64,000 bases of DNA from Enterobacteriaceae endosymbiont of Donacia dentata (lineage in GTDB: Bacteria > Pseudomonadota > Gammaproteobacteria > Enterobacterales > Enterobacteriaceae), in assembly GCF_012570745.1 (NCBI RefSeq), contig NZ_CP046212.1, forward strand, positions 2,118-66,117, given 5' to 3'. A program made the translations under genes and the position numbers. Shown piece after piece: positions 1 to 11,926 of this stretch (positions are counted from its first letter, which is position 1; each line of letters begins with the position of its first letter). A model generated the notes under the pieces. The model saw only the letters and a program-made list of their open reading frames with translations. It did no database searches and was not told where the DNA came from.

Positions 1-80
1 TTGTTCTTTTAAAATTAGATAATTATCTTTTAAAAAAATTTTAGTATTTATTTTTCTAAGTTAATATTAAATTTTTTATA

Positions 81-98
81 AACGATTGTGGGTTGTAA

Positions 99-105
<7 letters not shown>
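81..105 (+). other. 5' arm of the 23S rRNA processing stem
   Basis: Bases 92-105 are perfectly complementary to 3025-3038 on the far side of the 23S gene, and the pairing continues outward with few mismatches (81-87 with 3044-3050). In enterobacteria this flanking helix of the rRNA precursor is cut by RNase III to release pre-23S. The pairing is seen directly; use by RNase III is inferred, since no rnc gene lies in this window. Confidence 0.75.
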
Positions 106-3033
<2,928 letters not shown>

Positions 3034-3097
3034 ACAACACCAGAATCGTTTAGATTTCAATATTAACTAAATTTAATAAATACTTTTAATAAAAAAA

Positions 3098-3217
3098 ATC
3101 CTGGTATAAATAACGCAATGGTACCACCTGAATCCATTCCGAACTCAGAAGTGAAACATTGTAGTGCCGATGGTAGTGTAAGGTCTCCTTATGTAAGAGT
3201 AGGAAAATACCAGGATT
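3098..3217 (+). rRNA. rrf: 5S ribosomal RNA
   Basis: 5S rRNA of about 120 bases. It is recognised by the core CCGAACTCAGAAGTGAAAC and the block GCCGATGGTAGTGT. Helix I (TCCTGGTA with TACCAGGA) closes the molecule and is extended on the DNA by an A run on the left and a T run on the right. The gene lies 64 bases after the 23S end, in the same transcript. Exact ends are uncertain by one to three bases. The next gene, murB, starts only about 30 bases downstream. Confidence 0.96.
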
Positions 3218-3246
3218 TTTTTATTTTTAAATAAAAAATAATAAAA

Positions 3247-4305
3247 ATGATCTGTAATTATCCATTAAATAATTTTAATACTTTTAATATAAAAAGTCAT
3301 GCTATTAAAATTATAAAAGTTAATAACTTAAAAAAATTATGTAAAATATGGAAAAAATATAAAAAAAAAAATTTACCATGTTTAATTTTAGGTAAAGGAA
3401 GTAATGTTTTATTTTTAAATGATTTTTATGGTATCGTTATCATTAATAAAATAAAAGGTATTTATATAAACGAACTACCAAAATATTGGAATTTACATAT
3501 AAATTCCGGAGAAAATTGGCATAAATTAGTAAAATATACTATAGAAAATAAAATTTATGGTTTAGAAAATTTAGCATTAATACCTGGAAGTGTAGGTTCA
3601 GCTCCAATACAAAATATTGGTGCTTATGGTGCTAGTATAAAGGATTTTTGTCAATATGTAGATATTATTAATCCTATTAGTAATAAAATATATAGAATAA
3701 ACAAAAAAGAATGTAAATTTAGATATCGAGATAGCATATTTAAATATGATATTTATAAGAATTATGTTATCATTTCAATAGGGTTATTATTAGCTAAAAA
3801 ATGGATTCCTAATTTAAACTATAAAGATTTAAAAAAATTAAAAATAAATAATACTAATCCTAATCCTCAAAAAATTTTTAATTATATTTGTAATATTCGA
3901 AAAAAAAAAATTCCTAATCCAAAAATTTGGGGTAATGCAGGAAGTTTTTTTAAAAATCCATTTATATCTTTTAAACTAGGATTAAAACTACTAAAAATAC
4001 ATCCTCAAATTCCTATTTCTATAGAAAAAAGTAAATTTAAATTATCTGCAGGATGGTTAATTGATCAATGTAAATTTAAAGGATATATGAGAAAAGGAGT
4101 TATGGTTCATTCAAAACAAGCATTAATAATTTTAAATAAATCTAATAATGCAACAGGTATGGATATACTTAAATTAGCCATTAAAATATATAATGCTGTA
4201 GGAATAAAATTTAATATTTGGTTAGAACCAGAAGTAAAAATTATAAATAGTTATGGAGAAGTTCATCCATCTATTTTTTTTAAAAAAAATAAAAAATATA
4301 TATGA
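3247..4305 (+). CDS. murB: UDP-N-acetylenolpyruvoylglucosamine reductase MurB
   Basis: Flavoenzyme that reduces UDP-GlcNAc-enolpyruvate to UDP-MurNAc with NADPH, the second committed step of peptidoglycan precursor synthesis in the cytoplasm. The FAD-binding stretch GKGSNVLFL lies at residues 49-57. The catalytic serine is in GNAGSFFKNP (about residue 233), and the conserved Arg (about 161) and C-terminal Glu (in LEPEV, about 327) are kept. The length of 352 residues is near the E. coli 342. It sits about 30 bases after 5S rRNA, as murB follows an rrn operon in E. coli, and no separate promoter stands out, so rRNA read-through may express it. Confidence 0.96.
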   Translation: MICNYPLNNFNTFNIKSHAIKIIKVNNLKKLCKIWKKYKKKNLPCLILGKGSNVLFLNDFYGIVIINKIKGIYINELPKYWNLHINSGENWHKLVKYTIENKIYGLENLALIPGSVGSAPIQNIGAYGASIKDFCQYVDIINPISNKIYRINKKECKFRYRDSIFKYDIYKNYVIISIGLLLAKKWIPNLNYKDLKKLKINNTNPNPQKIFNYICNIRKKKIPNPKIWGNAGSFFKNPFISFKLGLKLLKIHPQIPISIEKSKFKLSAGWLIDQCKFKGYMRKGVMVHSKQALIILNKSNNATGMDILKLAIKIYNAVGIKFNIWLEPEVKIINSYGEVHPSIFFKKNKKYI

Positions 4306-4310
4306 TATAT

Positions 4311-4345
4311 AAAAAAATTACTTACTTTAACCAAGTAATCTTTTT
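4311..4345. terminator. bidirectional terminator between murB and aroQ
   Basis: A seven-base stem, ATTACTT (4317-4323) with AAGTAAT (4333-4339), has a nine-base loop. It is flanked by seven A on the left and CTTTTT on the right, so both strands read as a hairpin followed by a U run. The two genes converge here and the right arm overlaps the last codons of aroQ. The structure is seen in the sequence; its activity is inferred. Confidence 0.6.
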
Positions 4346-4776
4346 ATTATCATCTTTAATGATAAAATATAACCATAGGTACCTAATCCAATAATAATTC
4401 CACTAGAAATATCTGAAAAAAATGATTTTTTTCTAAAAGATTCTCTATTATATATATTTGTTATATGTAACTCTATAAAAGGAATATTAATTGCTAATAA
4501 AGTATCACGTAATGCTATACTAGTATGTGTAAAAGCTGCTGGATTAAAAATAATATAATCAAAAGAATTTTTATGTTTTACTAAATAATTAATTAATTTA
4601 TACTCTGCATTAGATTGAAAATGACTTAATTTACAACATTTTTTTTTTGCTTTTTTATTTAAAACACTAATAATATCACTTAAAGAATGATACCCATACT
4701 TTTTAGTTTCTCTAATACCTAAAAGATTTAAATTTGGACCATTTAATACCAAAATATGGTAAATTTTTTTATCCAT
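4327..4776 (-). CDS. aroQ: type II 3-dehydroquinate dehydratase AroQ
   Basis: Converts 3-dehydroquinate to 3-dehydroshikimate, the third step of the shikimate route to chorismate. At 149 residues it has the usual size of this dodecameric enzyme. The N-terminal [10 protein letters not shown] (11-20), NPAAFTHTS with catalytic Asn and His (about 78-86), and [12 protein letters not shown] followed by FR (101-115) match the family active site. It converges on murB and diverges from mreB across about 200 bases. E. coli uses the unrelated type I enzyme AroD, so the ancestor resembled enterobacteria that carry aroQ near mreB. Confidence 0.95.
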   Translation of the reverse strand: MDKKIYHILVLNGPNLNLLGIRETKKYGYHSLSDIISVLNKKAKKKCCKLSHFQSNAEYKLINYLVKHKNSFDYIIFNPAAFTHTSIALRDTLLAINIPFIELHITNIYNRESFRKKSFFSDISSGIIIGLGTYGYILSLKMIIKRLLG

Positions 4777-4892
4777 TAATTTTTCTATAAATAATTAAAA
4801 TGATTTATTATCATACATAATAATGTAACATGTTTTTTTTATTTATAAAATAAATTTATTTAAATAATATTATATTTATTTTAAATATAATG

Positions 4893-4912
4893 TTACTATT
4901 TATTAATAGTAA
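4893..4912. repeat. perfect inverted repeat upstream of mreB
   Basis: TTACTATT, loop TATT, AATAGTAA: an eight-base perfect stem in the 202-base spacer between divergent aroQ and mreB. In such A/T-rich DNA short palindromes arise by chance, so a role as operator or mRNA structure is only a guess. Confidence 0.3.
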
Positions 4913-4921
4913 TTAGTATAA

Positions 4922-6022
<1,101 letters not shown>

Positions 6023-6047
6023 TTATAATTCTTAAGATGATATATTT

Positions 6048-6863
6048 ATGAAATTAATTTTTGATAAAAAACCTATTTTAATTATTAGAATCATTATAGC
6101 AATGATAATTTCATTTATAATTATAACTACAGATATATATTCTAATTATTTTGTAAATATAAGATATTTTATTGATAAAAAACTTAGTCCTATATATTTG
6201 ACTATAAATAAACCATATTATTTATATATAACTATATTAAGTTATTTTAAAAAAAATAATTTATTACAAAAACAAAATAGATGTTTATCTTATAAAATAT
6301 TACAACAAAATATGAAATTATATAGTTTAAAAAAAATTCAATATGAAAATAATAATCTAAAAAAATTTTTTAAACTACCAATTGTAAAAGAAAAAAAAAA
6401 TGTATTAGCAAAAATAATACCTATATATTTCCCTATATATAAAAATAAAATTTTTATTAATAAAGGTTATAAAGATAAAATAAAACAAGGAACAATTGTT
6501 CTTAATGAAGAAGGTATAATAGGTCGAGTCATAACAGTTAGAAAAAAAAATAGTCAGGTTTTATTAATTTGTAATAAAAATATTTTTATACCAGTACAAG
6601 TAAAAAATAGTGATATTAAATTTATAATTAATGGTCAAGGATGTAAAAAAAGATTACAATCTGAATATATATCATCAGATATTATTATAAATAAAGGAGA
6701 TATTTTAATTACTTCTGGATTAGATGAAGAATATCCTGCAGGATATCCTGTTGGGATAATAACAAAAATAATATTTGATAAAGAAAAAAATTTAAAAAAA
6801 GCATATATAAAATCATTTATACAAATTGAAAAAATAAAATATTTATTATTATTAATTAATTAA
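6048..6863 (+). CDS. mreC: rod-shape-determining protein MreC
   Basis: Bitopic inner-membrane protein that links MreB filaments to the periplasmic cell-wall synthases. One N-terminal membrane segment (about residues 10-33) is followed by a helical, Lys/Asn-rich region likely to form a coiled coil (about 65-110), then the beta-rich MreC domain (for example GTIVLNEEGIIGRVI and ITSGLDEEYPAGYPVG). At 271 residues it is about 95 shorter than E. coli MreC and appears to lack the low-complexity C-terminal tail. Placed between mreB and mreD. Confidence 0.93.
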   Translation: MKLIFDKKPILIIRIIIAMIISFIIITTDIYSNYFVNIRYFIDKKLSPIYLTINKPYYLYITILSYFKKNNLLQKQNRCLSYKILQQNMKLYSLKKIQYENNNLKKFFKLPIVKEKKNVLAKIIPIYFPIYKNKIFINKGYKDKIKQGTIVLNEEGIIGRVITVRKKNSQVLLICNKNIFIPVQVKNSDIKFIINGQGCKKRLQSEYISSDIIINKGDILITSGLDEEYPAGYPVGIITKIIFDKEKNLKKAYIKSFIQIEKIKYLLLLIN

Positions 6864-6870
6864 AAAAAAC

Positions 6871-7368
6871 ATGAAAAATCATTTTTTAAAACTTTATATT
6901 TATTTGACATTAATAATATCATTATTTTTACAAATAATACTTACTAAAAATAGTAATATTATCTTTCATATATCATTTTTATTACTTACTTTAATTTATT
7001 GGTTATTAGAATATCCATATATTATTAATATAACAACAGGATTTTTTCTAGGATTAACTATAGATTTATTTACAAATAATATTTTAGGAATTTATAGTTT
7101 AATGTTAAGTGTATTGACATATTTTTTATTATCTAATTATAAATTAATTATAAATTTTAATATAATATACAAAATGTTATTTATAACATGTATTTTATAT
7201 ATCATAAATATGATTATATATTCTTTAAATAGTGTTGAATTTAATTATTGTAATTTATTTTTACAAAGTATTTTTAATGGTTTAATTTGGGTTATTATTT
7301 ATTTTTGTTTCAAAAAAATTAATTTTATATGTAAAGATTTTCCTAATAAAAGGAAAAACATTCTATAA
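6871..7368 (+). CDS. mreD: rod-shape-determining membrane protein MreD
   Basis: Small polytopic inner-membrane protein of the elongasome, needed with MreB and MreC for rod shape. At 165 residues it is close to the usual 162. It is hydrophobic throughout, with about five to six membrane segments. The motif GFFLGLTIDLFTNNILGIYSL resembles the conserved core of MreD. Sequence is otherwise poorly conserved, so the call leans on position right after mreC and on topology. The ATG lies seven bases after the mreC stop. Confidence 0.9.
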   Translation: MKNHFLKLYIYLTLIISLFLQIILTKNSNIIFHISFLLLTLIYWLLEYPYIINITTGFFLGLTIDLFTNNILGIYSLMLSVLTYFLLSNYKLIINFNIIYKMLFITCILYIINMIIYSLNSVEFNYCNLFLQSIFNGLIWVIIYFCFKKINFICKDFPNKRKNIL

Positions 7369-7453
7369 TAATATTTTATAAAAAGTATTTTTCTAATGTT
7401 TAATTAAAGTAAGTACTACTACATAATATAAAAAAATATTTGTTTTTTATTTA

Positions 7454-7756
7454 TTATAAACAAATATTTTTTTGTGGTAATCCTGCAATATTAGATGCTT
7501 GTCTTATGGATCCTTTCGGAAATAAATTAAAAAGAACTACACTATCCCAATTTATATTTTTATATTTTTTTTTTAATACATTTATTAAAATACGCAAATT
7601 AGGAGTTGTATTAAATTTTATATATAAAAAACGTAATGTATATATAACTTTCCAATGATTAGAAGTTAATATTATATTTTCTTTACAAGCTATTTTAAGA
7701 GCAAAATTTTCATTCCATAAATGAAATTCTTTTTTTTTTTTCTTAGATATAAACAT
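7454..7756 (-). CDS. tusE: sulfurtransferase TusE (DsrC family)
   Basis: Last sulfur carrier of the Tus relay that passes persulfide sulfur to MnmA for 2-thiouridine at U34 of Lys, Glu and Gln tRNAs. The C-terminal block LFPKGSIRQASNIAGLP ends with the swinging-arm Cys at the penultimate residue (Cys99), and SNHWKVI matches the family core. It has 100 residues against 109 in E. coli, short by about nine at the N terminus. A run of 12 A on the coding strand (7730-7741) encodes the lysines just after the start and may slip. TusA is at 22.6-22.8 kb; TusBCD and MnmA are not in the window. Confidence 0.88.
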   Translation of the reverse strand: MFISKKKKKEFHLWNENFALKIACKENIILTSNHWKVIYTLRFLYIKFNTTPNLRILINVLKKKYKNINWDSVVLFNLFPKGSIRQASNIAGLPQKNICL

Positions 7757-7819
7757 TATAAAACCACATTAAAACATAAATATTTTAAGATATTTATCTT
7801 ATTCATTAATAATAATTTT

Positions 7820-7906
7820 AGGAGGAAGAGAGATTCGAACTCTCGAATAGTTATATCTATTTCCGGTTTTCAAGACCGGTGCCTTCAACCACTCGGCCAT
7901 TCCTCC
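7820..7906 (-). tRNA. tRNA-Ser (UGA)
   Basis: Class II tRNA with acceptor GGAGGAA/TTCCTCC, D-arm GGCCGAGTGGTTGAAGGC, anticodon stem CCGGT/ACCGG with loop CTTGAAA (anticodon TGA), a long variable arm and T-arm GAGAGTTCGAATCTCTC. CCA is not encoded. The discriminator base reads as U, where E. coli tRNA-Ser has G. It lies alone between tusE and the divergent rsmI. Confidence 0.96.
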
Positions 7907-7939
7907 ATATTATATTTATAATTATATATTATATTGTGT

Positions 7940-7967
7940 ATAATAATATATTTCATTAAAAATTCAA
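7940..7967 (-). promoter_or_regulatory. putative sigma70 promoter of tRNA-Ser (UGA)
   Basis: On the minus strand TTGAAT (7967-7962), a 16-base spacer and TATTAT (7945-7940) precede the tRNA by about 33 bases. Both hexamers fit sigma70, but A/T-rich DNA gives many such matches, so confidence is modest. Confidence 0.45.
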
Positions 7968-7998
7968 AGTAAATATTTAAAGATTAATTATTAAAAAT

Positions 7999-8859
7999 AT
8001 GAATAATAAAAATTTAAAATTAGGTAATTTATATATTATTTCTACACCAATAGGTAATTATAATGATATAAGTAATAGAGCTATAATAACTTTACGTAAA
8101 GTTGATTTAATACTAGCAGAAGATACAAGAAAAACAGGATTATTATTAAAAAATTTTAATATTAAAAATAAATTATATCCTTATTATGAATATAATGAAA
8201 AAAAAAATGCAAAATTTTTCTTAGAAAAAATAAAAAATGGTTATAATATTGGATTAGTTTCAGATTCTGGTACTCCATTAATTAGTGATCCTGGATATAA
8301 AATTGTTCAATTATGTCGCCAAAAATATGTAAATATTAAAATTATACCTATTCCTGGACCATGTGCAGCTATTTTAGCTTTATCAGTTTCAGGTTTAGCA
8401 ACAGATAAGTTTTGCTATGAAGGATTTTTATCAAAAAAAACAAGTAAAAGAATAAAAAGATTAAATGAATTAAAATTTGAAAATAGAACTATAATTATTT
8501 ATGAATCTAAACATAGAATATTAAAATGTTTATATGATATAGAAAATATTTTTGGAAAAAATAGATATATAATATTTGCTAAAGAATTAACAAAAAAATG
8601 GGAAAATATATATGGAAATAATATTTCAAATTTAATAAAATGGATAAAATTAGATATTAATAGATTAAAAGGAGAAATAGTATTAATTATAGAAGGATAT
8701 AATTATAAAATTAATAAAAAAATTTCTTCTAAAATAATTCAGACATTTTTAATTTTAAAACAAGAATTATCAATTAAAAAAGCAATAAATATTACTTCAA
8801 AAATTTATTCTATAAAAAAAAATATATTATATAAATTTATCATAAATAATAAGTATTAA
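7999..8859 (+). CDS. rsmI: 16S rRNA (cytidine-1402-2'-O)-methyltransferase RsmI
   Basis: SAM-dependent methylase that puts the 2'-O-methyl on C1402 in the decoding centre of 16S rRNA, working with RsmH. The tetrapyrrole-methylase-like fold is recognised from STPIGNYNDIS (15-25), the AEDTRKTG motif, VSDSGTPLISDPG and IPGPCAAI. The length of 286 residues equals the E. coli protein. It lies just upstream of rnpB on the same strand, as yraL/rsmI is near rnpB in E. coli. The start is the only ATG before the conserved N terminus. Confidence 0.96.
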   Translation: MNNKNLKLGNLYIISTPIGNYNDISNRAIITLRKVDLILAEDTRKTGLLLKNFNIKNKLYPYYEYNEKKNAKFFLEKIKNGYNIGLVSDSGTPLISDPGYKIVQLCRQKYVNIKIIPIPGPCAAILALSVSGLATDKFCYEGFLSKKTSKRIKRLNELKFENRTIIIYESKHRILKCLYDIENIFGKNRYIIFAKELTKKWENIYGNNISNLIKWIKLDINRLKGEIVLIIEGYNYKINKKISSKIIQTFLILKQELSIKKAINITSKIYSIKKNILYKFIINNKY

Positions 8860-8890
8860 TATTAATAAATATAATATATACTTAACTAAT

Positions 8891-9250
8891 AAAGTTAATT
8901 AAAACAGTCGCTTTTACTATTTATTTATTATTAATATAATAAAAGAGGAAAGTCCGGACTCCATTGGGTTATAGTGCCAGATAATTACTGGGAAGTGTGA
9001 ACTTACGAATAGTGCAACAGAAAAAATACCGCCAAAAATTTATTTTGGTAAGGGTGAAAAGGTATGGTAAAAGCATACCGATATATTAGTAATAATATAT
9101 GTCAATGTAAACTCCACTAGGAGCAAGGCTAAATAAGATTTGTATAAACCCGTACTATAAATCTGGGTAAGCTGCTTGAAATAATAAGTGATTATTATTC
9201 TAGATAAATGACTGTTCTTGACAGAATCCGGCTTAATAATTATCTTTATT
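8891..9250 (+). ncRNA. rnpB: RNase P RNA (M1 RNA), bacterial class A
   Basis: Catalytic RNA of RNase P, which trims the 5' leaders of tRNA precursors. The P4 5' strand region GAGGAAAGTCCGGACTCC is at 8945-8962, and its partner block ACAGAATCCGGCTTA is near 9221-9235. CAGTCGC near the 5' end also matches. About 360 bases long, near the 377 of E. coli, with peripheral helices made of A/T pairs. The ends are set by a weak terminal helix and are approximate. A TATAAT at 8870-8875 could be its -10 element, although no good -35 was seen. Confidence 0.95.
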
Positions 9251-9298
9251 AAGATATTATTTTAATAAAAACATAATTTTATTTATTACAAATAATAA

Positions 9299-10147
9299 TT
9301 ATGTTTTTTCATATGCATATAGAATATTTTGCATTAATGTTGCTACAGTAATGGGACCTATACCACCAGGAACAGGAGTAATATATGCTGCTCTTTTTTT
9401 TGCTTTATTAAAATCAATATCACCTGTAATTTTATTTTTATTAATTATATTAATACCTACATCTATCACAATAGCTCCTATTTTAATCCAATTACCTGGT
9501 ATGAAATTAGGTTTTCCAACAGCAACTATTAGTAAATCTGCATATTTTATATGATGTTTCAAATTTTTTGTATAACGATTAGTAATAGTTACAGTACATC
9601 CAGATAATAATAATTCCATAGCTGTAGGACGACCTACTATATTAGAAGCTCCTACAATAACAGTATTTAAACCATAAGTATTTATTTTATAAAATTTCAA
9701 TAATTTTAATATTCCTAAAGAGGTACAAGGACGTAATAAAGGAGCTCTTTGACATAAACGACCAATATTATATGGGTGAAAACCATCTATATCTTTTTTT
9801 GGTAATATTTTTTCCAATGTATTAATAGTATTAATTTTATTAGGTAATGGTAATTGAATTAAAATACCATCAATTTTTTTACTTTTATTTAAAATATCAA
9901 TAATATTGAATAGTTCTTTTTCGCTTATATTTTTATTTAAATTATAATTATCATAAAAAAATCCTAATTTTTTACAAATTTCTAATTTATTTTTTATATA
10001 AATTTTAGATGCTTGATTATTTCCAACTAAAATTACTCCTATACCTGGTTTTCTTTTTTTTTTTAATAAAATATTATTCATTTTTTTTAAAATTTTAGAA
10101 TATATTTCATCAGCAATAACATGGCCATTAATAATTTTAGTATTCAT
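9299..10147 (-). CDS. folD: bifunctional methylene-THF dehydrogenase/cyclohydrolase FolD
   Basis: Interconverts methylene-, methenyl- and formyl-tetrahydrofolate with NADP; it supplies formyl-THF for initiator tRNA and purines. Conserved features are the [18 protein letters not shown] stretch with catalytic Lys, LPLP, the [11 protein letters not shown] region, [10 protein letters not shown] for NADP binding, and the C-terminal [16 protein letters not shown] start at the ATG at 10147 ([14 protein letters not shown]), giving 282 residues like E. coli's 288. The open frame runs further upstream through the antisense of tRNA-Arg, but that extension has no family match. GlyA, at 38.9 kb, supplies the methylene-THF. 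Confidence 0.95.
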   Translation of the reverse strand: MNTKIINGHVIADEIYSKILKKMNNILLKKKRKPGIGVILVGNNQASKIYIKNKLEICKKLGFFYDNYNLNKNISEKELFNIIDILNKSKKIDGILIQLPLPNKINTINTLEKILPKKDIDGFHPYNIGRLCQRAPLLRPCTSLGILKLLKFYKINTYGLNTVIVGASNIVGRPTAMELLLSGCTVTITNRYTKNLKHHIKYADLLIVAVGKPNFIPGNWIKIGAIVIDVGINIINKNKITGDIDFNKAKKRAAYITPVPGGIGPITVATLMQNILYAYEKT

Positions 10148-10201
10148 TTGAATATTACTCTTTTTATAATAAAAACATGAAATAAATTTATTTAAATTAA
10201 T

Positions 10202-10230
10202 TTGAATGTATAATATAATAATGTTATTAT
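10202..10230 (+). promoter_or_regulatory. sigma70 promoter of tRNA-Arg (UCU)
   Basis: TTGAAT (10202-10207), a 17-base spacer and TATTAT (10225-10230) lie 16 bases upstream of the tRNA. The spacing is ideal and the predicted start is near 10237. It overlaps nothing coding if folD starts at 10147. Confidence 0.6.
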
Positions 10231-10245
10231 ACAAATATATTTTTT

Positions 10246-10319
10246 GCGCTCTTAGCTCAGCAGGATAGAGCAATAGCCTTCTAAGCTATTTGTCACAGGT
10301 TCGAATCCTGTAGAGCGCA
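10246..10319 (+). tRNA. argU: tRNA-Arg (UCU)
   Basis: Acceptor GCGCTCT/AGAGCGC, D-arm with AGCTCAGCAGGATAGAGC, anticodon loop CTTCTAA (anticodon TCT), and T-arm with GGTTCGAATCC. CCA is not encoded. It reads AGA/AGG codons, the dominant arginine codons in this A-rich genome. The position next to folD mirrors argU-folD in E. coli. It diverges from folD. Confidence 0.97.
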
Positions 10320-10432
10320 AAATATTATACTTATTAATAATATTTTTGTTTGTTGACTTAATATAAAATTTTTGTTAAGACTATTATAAAATCTATTGGG
10401 TCTAAAAAATAATAATAATATTAATTATAATA

Positions 10433-10448
10433 ACTACTATATAGTAGT
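10433..10448. repeat. 16-base perfect palindrome
   Basis: ACTACTAT followed by ATAGTAGT, just past the recognisable end of the metB relic. It could be what is left of a terminator on the minus strand, or chance. No U run follows directly on either strand. Confidence 0.3.
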
Positions 10449-10451
10449 ATG

Positions 10452-11516
10452 CATTAATTATGAATTAATAAATTAAAAATTCTTACATTAATATTTTTTT
10501 TTGTTATACATTCATAAAAATTACAGCTGAGTGAAAAATAAGATTTTTAATATTACCGAAAAATTTTACTAAAGTAAATAATTTAAATCAATTTAAAAAA
10601 ATTTTAAATACTATTTTAAAACATTAAATTCTAAATTTGATATAGATCAAAACTATTTTTATTATTTTTTTACAATATTATGTTTAAGTAAAAGATGGTA
10701 TATTTTCGAAATTAATTTTTGTAATTTTAAATATTTAATTATAATAAACATATTTTCTTAAACTAATTTTAATTTATTATAGAATATAAAGTCTAATAAA
10801 AGATAGCTATCAGATACAGCACTAGTTATTCACTCCACAATAATAATTTATTTATAATATTTATATTTTTTAATAAAATTATAATTAATAAAATAATATC
10901 AGGATGCCCATTTTAATGTTTATTAGTATAAGAAAAATAAATTACTAAATCAAATCTTACATTTAATATATTTTTTAGTAATGGATTAAGTAATATATTA
11001 TCAATAATACTTATTATATTAATTTTTTTAATTTCTTTATAATTATTTAAAATATTAATTTTTTTAATAAAAGATTATTAGGATTTTCTATAAAAACTAA
11101 TTTTGGTTTTTTTAGAATATTTTAAAAATGTTTTTAACTAATATAGTTATTCAATTTTATATATTTTTTTCTGTTAAACTTTTAAATAATTTATAATTAT
11201 CATAATAATATTCATTAGAATAAAAAATAAAATTTTCTAGTTTTAATAAATAATAATAATGTTATGATATTAAAATAAGTAGTTGATATCCCACTAATAA
11301 ATAATACATATCTTAAACTATTTTCTAAATATAAAATACTATTTTATACTATATCTCTTGTAAAGATTACTCTTTTTTAAATAATTATATTTTCTTAATT
11401 GATCAAAATTCTTATTATATTTACTAGTTAAATATAAAAATAATACTTACATATTTTAAATTGATATTTAATTTATCGTGTATTGTTGATGTTCTTTTCT
11501 TATAAGAAAATACCAT
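10452..11516 (-). pseudogene. metB: decayed metB (cystathionine gamma-synthase)
   Basis: The 1.3 kb between two tRNAs has no long open frame, but the minus strand read across frameshifts follows E. coli MetB from end to end. In order: a start-like ATG at 11516 with KKRTSTIHDKLN (like RKQATIAVRSGLN); YNKNFDQLRKYNYLKK; ISGISTTYFNIITLLL (11298-11250); NEYYYDNYKLFKSLTEKN; KKPKLVFIENPNNLLL (about 11116-11069); DNILLNPLLKN; NKH-stop-NGHPD at the PLP-lysine site (stop at 10913-10915); SDSYLLLDF (about 10811-10788); IIIKYLKLQKLISKIYH; and FKLFTLVKFFGNIKNLIFHS (about 10584-10520). The span is 1065 bases against 1161 in E. coli. There are many in-frame stops and frame changes, so it cannot make the enzyme. 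The match to MetC or methionine gamma-lyase is poorer, but a close paralogue cannot be fully excluded. Confidence 0.85.
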
Positions 11517-11620
11517 AATTATTTATAAATTAATTTTAATTATAATTTTAATATCTGTAATTTAACAAAATTTATAATATAAATAAATATATGAAATAAT
11601 ATAGATATATTTATTTATTT

Positions 11621-11693
11621 TGGGTCGTACAGGATTTGAACCTGTGACCAATTGATTAAAAGTCAACTGCTCTACCAACTGAGCTAACGACCC
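11621..11693 (-). tRNA. tRNA-Lys (UUU)
   Basis: Acceptor GGGTCGT/ACGACCC with discriminator A, D-arm AGCTCAGTTGGTAGAGC, anticodon loop with TTT, and T-arm GGTTCAAATCC. CCA is not encoded. It is the second gene of a leftward tRNA-Val/tRNA-Lys pair, 25 bases after tRNA-Val, as in the Val-Lys cluster near gltX in E. coli. Its U34 is an expected target of the TusA-TusE-MnmA pathway. Confidence 0.97.
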
Positions 11694-11718
11694 AAATTTT
11701 AAAATTTATAAAATTTAC

Positions 11719-11791
11719 TGGGTGATGACGGATTTGAACCGGCGACCCCCTCCTTGTAAGGGAGGTACTCTCCCAACTGAGCTAATCACCC
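11719..11791 (-). tRNA. tRNA-Val (UAC)
   Basis: Acceptor GGGTGAT/ATCACCC with discriminator A, D-arm AGCTCAGTTGGGAGAGT, anticodon stem CTCCC/GGGAG with loop containing TAC, and T-arm GGTTCAAATCC. CCA is not encoded. It leads the leftward tRNA-Val/tRNA-Lys pair, divergent from gltX. Confidence 0.97.
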
Positions 11792-11809
11792 AAAACTTAG
11801 TCTTTATAT

Positions 11810-11837
11810 GCTATATTTTTTACTATAAAAATGTCAA
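11810..11837 (-). promoter_or_regulatory. putative promoter of the tRNA-Val/tRNA-Lys pair
   Basis: On the minus strand a perfect TTGACA (11837-11832) is followed after 16 bases by TATAGC (11815-11810). The start would fall near 11803, about 12 bases before tRNA-Val. The -35 is consensus; the -10 is weaker. Read-through past tRNA-Lys would enter the metB relic. Confidence 0.5.
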
Positions 11838-11926
11838 TATTTTTTTCAAAAAAAAAAAAAAATATTTAAAAAAATATAATTAATATTATAATATTAATTA
11901 TATAAATAATATTAAATATAAATATA

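Noticed and set aside
7440-7921. Two plus-strand frames of 66-72 codons
   Set aside because: They are antisense to tusE and tRNA-Ser(UGA).
10147-10273. Extended FolD N terminus
   Set aside because: The extra 42 codons run through the antisense of tRNA-Arg(UCU), have no family match, and an ATG at 10147 fits the FolD N terminus exactly.
10353-10387. TTGACT followed by TATTAT as a promoter
   Set aside because: The spacing is about 23 bases, too long for sigma70, and it would drive nothing but the metB relic in antisense.
10320-11620. Possible tmRNA (ssrA) or other large non-coding RNA
   Set aside because: No tmRNA 5'/3' tRNA-like halves or tag sequence were found, and the minus strand follows MetB too well.
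11848-11862. 15-A tract upstream of gltX as a possible UP element
   Set aside because: A/T runs are everywhere in this genome and no hexamers at suitable distance support it.
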